64,000 bases of DNA, from NCBI GenBank assembly GCA_027943335.1, contig BSBK01000765.1, positions 1,890,001 through 1,954,000 of the forward strand. Direction: 5' to 3'. Below the pieces are notes generated by a model, which did no database searches, had not been told where the DNA came from, and saw nothing but the letters and a program-made list of their open reading frames with translations. Each line of letters begins with the position of its first letter. The stretch's first letter is position 1. Source of the stretch: Chamaecyparis obtusa. Its lineage: Eukaryota > Streptophyta > Pinopsida > Cupressales > Cupressaceae. This document shows, in pieces, positions 48,701 through 59,514 of the stretch. A program made the position numbers and the translations under genes.

Positions 48701-49406
48701 AACATCAATGTATTTTTCTTGTCTTTTTGAATGGTGTTTATATTGTCATCTAGTTGTTTCAATAGAATCTCACATAAATCAATCTTCATGTCCTTTTTAA
48801 CAATTTTGTATGCAATGTCTACAGCTCCATAGCTGATTGGAAAATCCTATAGGATATAATATTTGATGCAAACTTCAACTCGGTGTCTTCAATAGTAGAT
48901 AGCTTCAGTCCTCTTCCATCCCATTTATCTTTGGTAATCTCACGGAACTTATTCCTATATGTTTTCTTGTAAGCCCTTGGTCTATCACCGACCATAAATC
49001 ATGTTACTATATGCAAAATGTGCTTTGTAATTTTGACCAGCCCATTAAACCACATAAATTGATCATGAACTCTACTTAGTACAATTATCATTCATTCATG
49101 TTTAAAAACCATCGGTACATGCATTGCATGGACCAAACCCTTGGTCTGCAAGTGTGTGATATTTCTCTTCAAGTTTTCATTTACAGAAAAGTTCTTGTAA
49201 GATGAGTTAATCTCTCCTTGATATATGTCTTCGATCTTGCAGTAGATGAAGGCATGAACATATTCAATCAAAATTATTCTTGGAGGGATCGAGGATTGAG
49301 CTACATTTTTTTCTACTTCTCCAGCAATGATGGTAGGAAGCTTATACTTTAGATTTATGGGGTCTATCTTCTCGATTATAACTAGTTTCTGCATCTTGGG
49401 TGCCAT
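45736..49406 (-). pseudogene. Y ORF2: long protein of unknown function
   Basis: Begins MAPKMQKLVIIEKIDPINLK at 49406 and ends TPDKK at 45736-45738. Longest open part, 47947-48789, has GDNFNVIMDDYFRKFQSRMH, WLPPMGYDTNIDA, YGTYEEFKEKIRVG and a Ser/Lys-rich tail. After it come NGRALSIMVGQLEEVQKD (47431-47685), an acidic block, a Lys/Glu-rich low-complexity block (46600-46800) and helices with IPKELSEFRDLLKRK. A TRIM at 47145-47479 breaks it. Stops and frameshifts occur, often at different places from X, so the shared frame is not chance. Function unknown; no membrane span is obvious. Confidence 0.65.
47145..47479 (-). mobile_element. TRIM (miniature LTR retrotransposon), 335 bp
   Basis: Two 138-bp LTRs (47145-47282, 47342-47479), TGTTAC to CCAACA, 7 differences by eye, flanked by a perfect TTAAC duplication (47140-47144, 47480-47484). 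The 59-bp interior is just a polypurine tract complement ATCTCCCCCT (47283) and the primer site, minus strand AGTGGTATCAGAGC (47328-47341). It codes for nothing and depends on other elements. Element X lacks it at the matching place (near 42640), which gives the empty site. Confidence 0.95.
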
Positions 49407-49430
49407 TGAAATCTTGAAATACTTCAACAT

Positions 49431-49866
49431 ATACTAGGGTTCAAATAGAATAGTAAATAGAATCTATAATTTCAACTCAGTGAACACTAGAAATACCTCA
49501 AATGATCTTTGTAGATGTTCAAAATGCTCAAATGAATGCTCAGAATTACTCTGTTATCTCATTTCTATCAATTCTCAAAGGTGAGCGCAAAAGTGTAAAG
49601 TAAAAATGAAGTAGCATGCCATATATTTATAGTTTTTTCCTTTAGGTTAGGGAATCCAATGGATATAATATGCATTTAATGCTTCTTACCTAACTTTATT
49701 TTACCGTTAACTGAAATACACTTTTCTTCATCGAACTCAACAAAATAGCTCAAACACTTTATAGATCAACATATGAAATGATAACTTTACAATTTATATC
49801 CAAATGCATCTTAGTGTGTTGATATGGATCTTTGCACTAATTCTAGGGACTGATTTAAGATAAACT
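49431..49866 (-). other. Y spacer between ORF1 and ORF2
   Basis: Non-coding counterpart of X 40196-40640, AT-rich, no ORF. Confidence 0.6.
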
Positions 49867-51247
49867 TTAGGTTTTGACCAATTTAGTGAATATAGGTGCA
49901 CTCGATCCAGAGGATGTGGTGCCATCAGATGTTCCCAATTCTGTTTGATCATCTTGAGACTTCCTTCTCCAATTCTTATTCATCTTCTCTCTAATCTCAT
50001 CAATGTTAACTTGAGTCTTTTCACTTGGTTGAATCCTTATTTTGGTACCTGCAACCCTTGGCTAGGTGACCGACTATGTAATAATAGAAATAAGTCATTC
50101 TAGTGTTTCTCCATGATTTCATGTTGTTCATACCATGCATCCTAAAGCAGTTTGAGGATATGTGACCAAATCTTCCACATGCAGTACACAAAATCCTTGT
50201 ATTATATTCCTCTGGTATAGTAGGTCCTTGTTGGTTATTGTCAACATTCTATCGGTTAGGGACCCAATTTTCATTTTTCCTTTGTGACATGCATTCTATA
50301 GATGTATGACCATATCTCTTGTAGTTTTTTTAGTAACCTTCAAATCTTCTCTTCCTTGGATTGTTAACAACTCTTTCTCTACATTCAAATGTCTTATGAC
50401 CATACTTATAGAAATTGTTACAATAGCCTTTAAATTTAGGAGTATTCAGTGGATTACCTCTCTTACTCCTGTAGATGTTAGCTATGTGTCCTAGTTTCAC
50501 ACAATGATAACAAGTAGGCTTCTTTGAATTTGGTGGGGTAGCAACTTTGTCTCAGTTGGCTGCTTGTTTAGAAGATGCACCCTTCTTGGTAGTGTTGTTT
50601 GCATTATAACTGAGTCAAGAAATGTCATTTGGTTGCCTTTGATTTCTCACTTGTTCATCTAGAATCTTCAATGCTTCTTCATTTCTTTTTAGGACTTAAT
50701 TAGGATCTCTCTTAGATTTTAGATTGATATTTAGATGTTCATTCTTAGATCTCAGTTCTGTAATTTCTCCAACTTTCCTTGCAACATCCTGATTCACAAT
50801 AACAAGTTGGTATGTCAAGTTATAGTAAGTTTGTTGCAACCTCATTATTTCACTATCTTTCTCGTCTAGTCTTGTATTCATTTTCCTTCTCTATTCTTCA
50901 AAAATCCTTTTTTCATCTTCATCTTTTCCTTTTTGTTCCATGACTTCACACATCCTTATTGATTGTGCTTCTTGTTCTCTTTTCAATGTTTTCACCTGAT
51001 CATCTAGGTTCTTGTTCTTTTTTAATAGTTCTGATATGATTGCATCAGATTCATCAGACATGCTTCCCTCTAATTTTTCTTCAAGTTTCTCAACTTGATC
51101 TTGAGTATCTTTCAATTGATGTGCTTGTTCTTTCCTTTTGTTGATTGAATGTTTCAATTTTCTACTCAATTCTTCAATTTTCTCATTTGTCATCTTCAAT
51201 TCCATTTCCATAATGTCAATTACCCTTTTATACTTGTAGCTTTCCAT
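49867..51247 (-). pseudogene. Y ORF1: coiled-coil protein with five zinc-knuckle-like units
   Basis: MESYKYKRVIDIMEMELKMT at 51247 starts 118 open codons of coiled coil, then MNTRLDEKDSEIMRLQQTYY (50696-50881). Zinc units near 50500, 50405, 50315, 50170 and 50080. One is a perfect CX2CX4HX4C (CTACGRFGHISSNC); the first, CYHCVKLGHIANIY, has lost its last Cys, and the others have one or more ligands changed. Comparison with X shows five units in the ancestor. A stop at 49867-49869 closes the frame. Likely Gag-like and RNA-binding, inferred. Confidence 0.75.
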
Positions 51248-51293
51248 CTTTCCATATCTTTCCTCTCAAGTAGTTAAAATCCTCAATAAGAGA

Positions 51294-51311
51294 TTGAGCT
51301 CTGATACCAAT
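51294..51311 (-). other. Primer binding site of element Y
   Basis: Minus strand AATTGGTATCAGAGCTC beside the 5' LTR; initiator tRNA-Met type. Confidence 0.9.
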
Positions 51312-52560
51312 TGTTGGATTAGGTGTGGAAAGTTAAGTACTGAGAGGGGAGGGGTGAATTAATACTATAAAACACTTTTAAACTTATTTGAACTTTCTTC
51401 ACAATCATTTATTGATTCCTTATCATTTGCATGCATCACATGAAATATATAAAACATATAATAAGAAACACATAACACAAATATTTGGCATTGCAAAAAT
51501 CCTTGTTAGAGGATAAAAACTACGGTGGGGATGACACCCACAAGACTTCACTACTATAGAATAAAGTTTTCTCAGTAAGAGATACAATACTTATCTATTT
51601 CAGATAGCTTACTCTGTTAAGAGTATTAATTTGGTTAAGATTCTAAAGGTGGCTAAGTCTACCTTGTAAAAGGATTTTACAATTCTAATCCAAGAATTGT
51701 ACCTGGTTAAAGGATTTACAAATAAGATCTACTAGGATGTACTCAGTTAAGAGAGTTTACAAACTTTGATTACTCTTTAATCAATAACAATAAAATATCT
51801 GTCAAAATTGCATCAACATATGTTATTCAGACTCTATGTGTTCATTAAATCATTACCTTATACTGTGTATCCTTTACACTAACAATTTAGTACTCAGTAG
51901 ATCTCAATCTTTATCTTTTCTTCACTTCTTTGTTACTCGGTGGCTTCACATCACCTTCTCAGTAATCTGCTTCATACATACAATCTCCAATTGTTTTCAT
52001 ATAAACTACAACCACCATACTGATCCTCATACTCTGATCCACTTATATACAATTCTAGAAGCAGTGCTAGAAGTTCTAGAATATTCTTTTCAAGTGCTAC
52101 TAGCATTAGGTACTCCTCCAATGCATATTCCATCCTTAATTATCATTGGTGAATCTCACCTCATAATCATGTGTAATCATCATGTTGTAATATTCAATTT
52201 TTTTTTATACAATCTCCTTGAGATTGGTAAATCATTTTTTGTTCGGTGTCTAGGTTCAATGTACTAAAGATTCTTTTGGTGTCAGCCTGTTCTTCTTGGT
52301 AACATGTTTTCCTTAACTCGGTAACTATCTTCTCTTCTTGATTCAGTGCTCGGAACAACTTGGTTCTTAGTGCTTGATTCTGCCTTGCTCGATGTCGATA
52401 CTTGTTTCTTCTTTACTGAAATTCCCCGTCTTCTAATTTCCTTTACCTAATGAATTTCTCTACTTTACCGATTTGTCTTTTCTTCCTTACTGAATGACTT
52501 TGACAAACAATATAACTTCCCCATAACTTATGACAAAAAAATCAACTCTTAGGAGTATCA
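51312..52560 (-). repeat. 5' LTR of element Y
   Basis: 1249 bp, partner of 25537-26745. Minus-strand TATA candidate TATATAAG near 52042-52049. Confidence 0.9.
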
Positions 52561-52565
52561 AGTTG

Positions 52566-53758
52566 ATACTAGTAGGGGGGATATCCAAAGTATAGGTGGG
52601 GAATCCTAGAGCATAGGTGGGTCCACATAGAGTTCTAGGTTGAGGAGGAGGTTGAGCTCTAGAAAGATCTTAGGGTCAATGATAGGTTTAGGAAAAATAT
52701 CAAAAGACTTTGGGGATACAATTGGAGAGATGGGTGTAGGGACACCCATAAGACAAGGTAAAGTAGGTGGCACAAGGAAAGGGTCACAACCTACAAGGAC
52801 ACTAGGCCCAGCTGAGGATTTACAGTGGCACCTTGATGAGCACCTGCGTGACCAGCCCATAGAGAATATATGAGACCCTACATGACATGCATCTGATTTT
52901 TTTGATGTACTATAAACATGTACCGTTATTTATTAATTAATGTACTATATTCTTTCATTGACATTATTCTTTAAAAAATTGATGTATCATATGATATATT
53001 GGAGACACTTATGATATACATGATGGATATTTTGGGTTGCGTACCATGTGTATGCGTACTATTGTGTGTTTTATGATGTGTGGATATATGCATATGATAT
53101 GATGTACTAACACATTTTCAATGAAGGATGTGATTTAATATGTTTTGTGAGGTTTGTATGATATGCACTAATGTATTTATGATGTAGGATGTGATGCATA
53201 TGATGATTATGACATGATATGATATGATGATTATGATGTGCTGATATTTTTACGTAGGATGTGACATGGATGCAAATGTATGATATATATTTCTGGTTTT
53301 ATTTTTGTGTATATATGAATCTATATATTATGAAAATAGAATGAAATACAAATAATGTTTTATGAATGATATGTGGAAATGCAAATGGTGTATCATGCAT
53401 GTCAATGATAATAGCATGAAAATGAAAAACAAATGATACTAAAACTAAATTAATGTTGTGATCATGAAAGCTTTATGACAATCAAAAACTTGTATAACTA
53501 TATGATATTGCAAGTGAACTAGTTAAGAATACAAATTATTTGAGAGTTGATCAATAAAAATACAAATGAAATTGGGGGTGGACGACTCGAGGAGATGTTC
53601 ATATTCCCAAATAAAACATATTAGGAAAAGTAATTGGTTTGAAATGAGTGAATGAATGTGAAGTGATTAGACAAATTATCATGGAGCTTGAGCACCCTTG
53701 AAAGTGGATTTTCTTGAAGTGATCACTTATTTTGATTTATCAATATTAATGAAAATCT
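52566..53758. other. Host segment between Y and Copia D
   Basis: The first 300 bases resemble the G-rich flank at 24660-25531. From about 52990 to 53260 there are irregular GATGTA/TGATATGA repeats. The ORFs at 52606-52873 on both strands show no motif. No gene seen. Confidence 0.4.
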
Positions 53759-55067
53759 TGCTAGGAATAGTCCCAAGAGATAACTGAGAGGGGGGGGGGG
53801 GTGAATTAGTTATCTAAAAGAATCAATTCTTTATCCAATTAAGTATATAAGAGCATTAAGCATAAACACAATATGAGAACACTTAACACAATGCCACAAT
53901 TTTGGTTACGGGGAAACCCAAATAGGTAAAAACCTCGGCAAGACTTAGCACCCACTATAAACTGCACTAGAGTATGATGATCCATGTTAGAAGATCTTAC
54001 AACCCTATTAGGAGTTGATATTTACAATGCATTAAGTACAGTGACCTGGTCAAGGGTCGAACCCTGTTAGGAGTATTTTACAATTAACCCTGTTAGGGGT
54101 GAGGACACACTGTTCGAGAGCACACTTCTCAAAGGGGTGAAGGTTGGAACCTTCTATTTAATAGATACACACTATATCTGAATCTTGGTGAACTACGCGT
54201 AGACCTCCTATCTTGATCAATTCCAATGAATAGCATATACTCTCTATTTTTTCACATAGACCTTCTTCTAATGGCTCAACACTTCACACCTTCTTCTCTA
54301 CTCTTATCTTTCAACTATCTACCATGGTTAGCAATCACAAAATGACTGCCTATAAATATCTTTCCTCTAAATGATATAATCAAGTCATCCTATTAGAACC
54401 ATCTTGAAATCATATTAGAGAAACAATACAACTCTCCAATAATATCTCAGTCAGCTCTACTAAGCACACAACACAAATTAGGACCATGCAACTCCATATG
54501 AGTAGACGTGTCCCTTCACACAGTTGGCTCCACTAATTTAACTCAAAATTTATTCTCACACTAAATTAGATCATGTGCTCTTAAAAAAACATTCTTAACT
54601 CTCCTCTAATCATAAATCCAAACACACATACCGAAATGATAGGCGCAACTACTACAACAATATAAACATTGTTGACTTCACCAAATAAACTCAGGAAACT
54701 GTGATTGTCACCTGGAGACTTCATAACTCAACCTGTACTGCACATCTGACTTGCTGTCCATGAAAAAAATATCATACACATTTCTACAACATAAATATAA
54801 ATGTGCAAGGCTTCATTACAACCATAATGTAAATCACATACAAAAGTCTTTCTGGGACCTGTTAGGAACACTTACTGATATAGACAACTGTATTACTTTC
54901 TTCACTCAGAATCAACCTTTGCGCTTATGATATCATGTTGATAACATATCTAGGAAACATATACTCAACACTCTCTCTATTAGGCTTCCATGCATGCTAC
55001 TTACCATATGTTGTCATCAATGACAAACATACAGTCAACAATCTGGTTTGCTGGAAAATCTCCAACA
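53759..55067 (-). repeat. 3' LTR of Copia D
   Basis: 1309 bp. Carries a 12-base G-run (53790-53801) between hairpin stems GATAACT (53779-53785) and AGTTATC (53808-53814); the other LTR has 7 Gs there. Confidence 0.9.
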
Positions 55068-55426
55068 ATCTCCCCCTTTGGCATTGATAGCAACATATGG
55101 AATGAAAAACACCACCAATCCAAATGTACAATTATTTTATAACATTCTCCATTTCCTCAACAAAACTCCCCCAATGATGAATCCTCCATCTGCTGCTGAA
55201 TGCTCTGAATATCAACTACTATATCTCCTTATTGTATACTCCCCCTTACTTCATACTCCTCAACTGTATATAATCTCTCTTTTTGTATTTTTTTTCATGA
55301 CTATATATACTCCCCCTTTGACATCAATGGAAAAGGGTGCCAACACATTTAAGCACCGGTACTACTCCTGAAGTAGAGTATTCAACCCTTCATCAGTCGC
55401 TAAGGACTGATGCACTCCTGCAAACT
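55068..55426 (-). other. Copia D 3' non-coding region
   Basis: Between the RNase H end and the LTR; several CTCCCCCTT tracts (purine on the minus strand) near 55069, 55240 and 55309, the first used as polypurine tract. Confidence 0.7.
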
Positions 55427-56107
55427 CTAATCAAATTTAGGGAAGGGGATTACTCCCAGATTCTCCCCAAGATACTCAAATGTATCCTTAGGTAAAGGCT
55501 TTGTGAATATGTCTGCTAGCTGATCTTTTGTGCTCACATAGTCCAAATTTACTTCTTTCTCTACTACTTTCTCTCTTACAAAGTGATATTTTATCTCAAT
55601 GTGTTTTGTCTTTGCATGCATCACATGGTTATTTGACATATTAATGGTGCTAGTGTTATCACAATGAATAAAAATAGGATAATCAATTTGAATACAAAAA
55701 TATTTTATCATCTTCTTGATCCACACAATTGTAGAGAAATTTAATGTTGTTGTAACATGCTCTACTTTTGCTATGGACTGAGAAATACAAATTTTCTTCT
55801 TACTTGTCCAAGTGACAAGTCTATCTCCAAGAAATGAAGCTCCTCCTAAGGTACTCTTTCTATCATGCATGCATCCTACCCAATCTGCATCTGTATATAC
55901 ATGAAGTTCTACATTTTCTAAATTAGGATACCATAAATCATAGTCTATAGTTCCTCTCAAGTATTTGAATATTCTCTTTACTACCATAAGATGACTTTGC
56001 TTAGGTTCTACTGCAAATATTCCAACAATACCAACTGCATTGGAAATATTAGGTCTAGATTGAGTAAGATAGATTAGTTTACCAATCATAGACTTATACA
56101 AGGTCAT
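55427..56107 (-). pseudogene. Copia D RNase H and RT end
   Basis: LYKSMIGKLIYLTQSRPNIS (RT thumb), then RNase H: VYTDADWVGCMHDRKSTLGG, DRLVTWTSKKKICISQSIAK, HCDNTSTINMSNN, HAKTKHIEIKYHFVREKV, ending DQLADIFTKPLPKDTFEYLG. Open for 226 codons. The catalytic glutamate region, normally STAEAEY, reads SIAKVEH, so its site is altered. Confidence 0.88.
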
Positions 56108-56953
56108 GTCTACTACTGCTGAATCATCTTCTTTTGAAAGCTTGCATCATATTATCATAGGGGTACTTACTGGCTTGCAATCATCCATCTTGAACTTCTT
56201 CAATATCTCTTTCACATAGATTGATTAATGAAAATACCTTTATCTGTTTGTTGCACATTCAATCCCAAAAAGTACTTGATAGGTCCAATCATGCTCATTT
56301 CAAATTCAATCTGCATCTCCTTAGCAAATTCTGCACTAAGCTTGTCATTACCTCCAAAGATAATGTCATCAACAAATATGGCAACCAACAATTAATCCAT
56401 CAGATGTTTCTCTTATGAATAAATTAAAATCTTCTGCTCCTTTCTTGAATCCAATCTTTGTCAAGTATCCATTAAGTCTTTCATACCATGCTCTAGGGGC
56501 TTGTTTGAGTCCATAGAGGTCTTTCTTCAATTTGCATACCATATCAAGTCTGTTTGATAAGGTGAATCCTTTAGGCTGCTCTATATATACTTCTTCCTTC
56601 AACTCTCCATTTAGGAATGCTGACTTGACATCCATCTGATATACCTTAAAGTCTTTGAATGTAGCATAGGCTAGAAACAACTTTAAGCCTTCCAATCTTC
56701 TTACAGGGGAAAATGTATCAGAATAATTAATTCCTTCTCTTTGCGCATATCCTTTGCATACTAGTCTTGCTTTGTTTCTTACCACTGTTCCATCTTCATT
56801 CATCTTAATTCTAAATAACCACTTGGTTCCAATCACATTCTTATCACTAGGCCTAGGGACCAGCTCCCATGTATCATTCTTAATTATCTGATCTAGCTCT
56901 TCTTTCATTGCTTCATGCCAATCTAAATCATTACATGCATCTTCAACACTCAA
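56108..56953 (-). pseudogene. Copia D reverse transcriptase
   Basis: Open frame 56369-56953: [60 protein letters not shown] and [20 protein letters not shown]. One inserted base just before the catalytic box shifts the frame; in the next frame the box is an intact [11 protein letters not shown] (near 56355-56390). The thumb runs on through stops to 56108. The RT fold residues are all there, so this is one of the better-preserved polymerases in the window. Confidence 0.9.
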
Positions 56954-57310
56954 GGGTTCAAACTATGAAAGTAAACATACCTCTTCATTTATTGGTGAAC
57001 CTTTTTCTTTTGATCTTGTCATGACTTTAATGTTCTAATCTCCAATGATGTCTTCCTTTGAATGATATCTAGATGTGAATTTAGGAACATTAGGCATGAC
57101 TCTCTCATCTGGATTTTGTGGTTCTTCTTCACTAGTCTCAGGGTCATTGAATAATACATCAATGCTGTCAAACATTTCATCAACAACTATTTCTCTAGTG
57201 GTAGGTTTACGTTCTTCTTCAATCATAGGAGCATAATCATGATAGATTTCTTGAATCATGAACTTCTCATCAATCTTAACATGAGAACTTTGAATGATCT
57301 TCTTCAATCT
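56954..57310 (-). pseudogene. Copia D linker between integrase and RT
   Basis: The frame 57035-57307 is acidic (EEERKPTTREIVVDEMFDS, DPETSEEEPQNPDE), as is usual for the disordered stretch between copia integrase and RT. Confidence 0.7.
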
Positions 57311-58190
57311 TAAATTGAAACATCTATAAGCTTTGCTTTTAGTAGAGTAACCAAGAAAAATACCTTCATCACTTATTGCATCAAACTTGCCAATTGCTTC
57401 ATCTCTCTTGATGTATCACTTGCTTCTAAAGATTCTAAAATATTTGACTGTAGGTACATTCCCAAACCATAGCTCATAAAGTGTCTTGTTCATGCCTAGC
57501 CTCAATTGAATTCTATTGATAGTATAGACTACAATATTGACCACATCTCTCCAATAGGTGTGTGCGACCTTTCCTTCAATCATGATGGTGCGCATTGTGC
57601 CAAGAATGATCCTATTCCTTCTTTCTACAATTCCATTCTATTGAGGGGTTCTAGGAGCACTTAGCTATATCTTTATCCCACGTTCTTCCCAGTACTCATA
57701 AAATTTGCCGAAGGTGAATTATCCTCCTCTATCTGATCTTAGACATTTAATCTTCAATCCAAACTCATTTTCAACCTTAGCTTTGAATATTTTGAACTTG
57801 TCAAATGCTTCTAATTTATTCTTTAAGAACGCAACCCACATCATTCTAGAATAATCATGAACAAACACAATGAAATACCTTTCACCATAGTATGATCTTG
57901 TTTGAGTTGGTCCACATAGGTCTGTATGCACTAGATCCAATTTGTTCTCTACCGAAGCAAGCAATGCTAGGAAGGTCTCTTACTGCCTTTACATTGCTTA
58001 TCTTCACTATGTTGCCAAAATTGATGTGACATAGTCTTTTGTACCAAAGCCAATTGTCATCTACTTTTGCAACATAACAACTTGCTTCAGGATTAAGCTG
58101 AAAAACATTACCTTTAGTCTTTAAACTTGATGCAATCATTTCTCCTTCCTTGTTATTAATGATGCACTTGTTGTCTTTGAATTCCAACTA
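57311..58190 (-). pseudogene. Copia D integrase
   Basis: Zinc domain LWYKRLCHINFGN (first His is Tyr); the CX2C half is missing, apparently by a small deletion near 57960. The core has LDLVHTDLCGPTQT, FVHDYSRMMWVAFLKN, CLRSDRGG and NGIVERRNR, so the D-D-E residues are kept. Then TYWRDVVNIVVYTINRIQLR and LYELWFGNVPTVKYFRIF. Stops at about 57716 and 57640. Confidence 0.87.
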
Positions 58191-58587
58191 ATATCCTTTG
58201 ACAAGCAACTGAACAACACTTAGTAGGTTATGCTATAAACCATCAACATAAAGAACATCATCAGTATTGTTCTTTCAATCCAAGGTGATAGCTCCTCTAC
58301 CTATGATAGGTTTAGGAGTGTTATCTCCAAATCTAACCATACCATCTTTGTACCTATCCAGATGTACAAAATCTATCCTTTTCTCCTCTCATGTGATGTG
58401 AGCAACCACTATCAATGATCCAATCTATCCTGATGTCAGCTTGTGAAATCAATGCTAACTCTTGTGCTTCCTTTTCATCTTCAAGGTCCATTTTATCAAA
58501 CATCTTCTCCATTTCTTCAATGGAAATGAATCCAATTTCATCTTCTACGGAACCATCATCTGATATTCCATCTCCAACATAGTAACA
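58191..58587 (-). pseudogene. Copia D protease
   Basis: RIDWIIDSGCSHHM near 58390-58435 keeps the DSG triad; later frames are shifted (…RGAITLDX, stops) up to the QRQQVHH-type junction. Would have cut Gag-Pol. Confidence 0.75.
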
Positions 58588-59457
58588 TTATTTTGTATAC
58601 TTAGGTTTGTAATTAGATTTGAACTTCTTGACTCTTGTAGGATACTTAGAAGAAAAGTGACCAATCTTGATACATGAAAAGCATTTGAATGGCAACTGAC
58701 CTTCATATTTTCCTTTTCCTTTCCTTTCTTTCTTAGAAATCATAGAAATTAAATCATCTAGTACTTTCTCTTCATCATCATCATCAAAATTACCAGAAGT
58801 GTTCAAGGGTTTCTTACCATGGACTGAAGCTTTGAAGGTTGTCTCACTTTTAGGCTCTATCTTCAAACTTGATATCTTGCTGATCAAGGTCTCACTCCTG
58901 AATTCCTTTGAAAATTGCATAGTCTCATCTAAGATGTTTATCTTGTTTTCATATTCTGGTGTTAAAGTAGTCATCAAATTATCCATTATGTCTTCTTCAG
59001 AAATCTCTCCACCATTGTTTCTGATTCCTGCAACTGCTTCATTAATCCTTTGATTGTAGGCTCTAATGTTCTCTTCAGGTAGAATCTCCAACGTATTGTA
59101 CTTTTTCTTCCATGTATTTCTGCATGTATTCTTGGCTTGGACATCTCCTTCAAACATGTCTTCTAGATACTTACATATCTTGTAGATTTTATCTACTTTC
59201 TTGATCTCTGAAAATTCACTGTTTGACAATGCGCTAATAAGGGCTTCTTTGGCAATAGTATTTTGAGTGAACATATCATTTTTTTTAAGAGTTGCATCTT
59301 CCTTTGCAAGATCTACTAGAGAGGGAATCTGAACTTGTTTGGTAGCTACTTCAAAAATCTCAAAGGCAATGCACTGCAAATGTGTCATCATTTTGTTCTT
59401 CCAATCTAGATAGTTCTCTCTATCAAACTTCAGACTTTCTTTTCTAAAGAATGTCAT
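58588..59457 (-). pseudogene. Copia D Gag, open across 289 codons
   Basis: MTFFRKESLKFDRENYLDWK at 59457, the copia Gag start, then KKYNTLEILPEENIRAYNQR and IMDNLMTTLTPEYENKINIL. The zinc knuckle CFSCIKIGHFSSKYP (near 58640-58685) has its last Cys changed to Tyr. No stop in the frame, ending KPKYTK at a stop near 58588. The longest intact ORF of the element, about the normal length for copia Gag, so it is damaged mainly at the knuckle. Confidence 0.9.
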
Positions 59458-59500
59458 TTGATCAACCTCAATCTTTTAAACTTTCTCTCCAAGGCATTTG

Positions 59501-59513
59501 GCTCTAATACCAA
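59501..59513 (-). other. Copia D primer binding site
   Basis: Minus strand TTGGTATTAGAGC, the initiator tRNA-Met type with one C-to-T change. Confidence 0.85.
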
Positions 59514-59514
59514 T

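Larger units (their letters stand above)
25537..52560 (-). mobile_element. Element Y: large non-autonomous LTR retroelement
   Basis: LTRs at 25537-26745 and 51312-52560 (about 1.2 kb, TGTTGG to TATCA on the plus strand), flanked by AGTTA (25532-25536) and AGTTG (52561-52565), a 5-bp duplication with one change. Primer site next to the right LTR, polypurine tract next to the left one, so it is on the minus strand. Without insertions its internal region is about 5.9 kb: ORF1 (coiled coil, zinc knuckles) and ORF2 (unknown). RT, RNase H, protease and integrase are absent. Confidence 0.88.

Noticed and set aside
52990..53260. Tandem repeat or satellite
   Set aside because: GATGTA and TGATATGA motifs recur irregularly with no fixed period.
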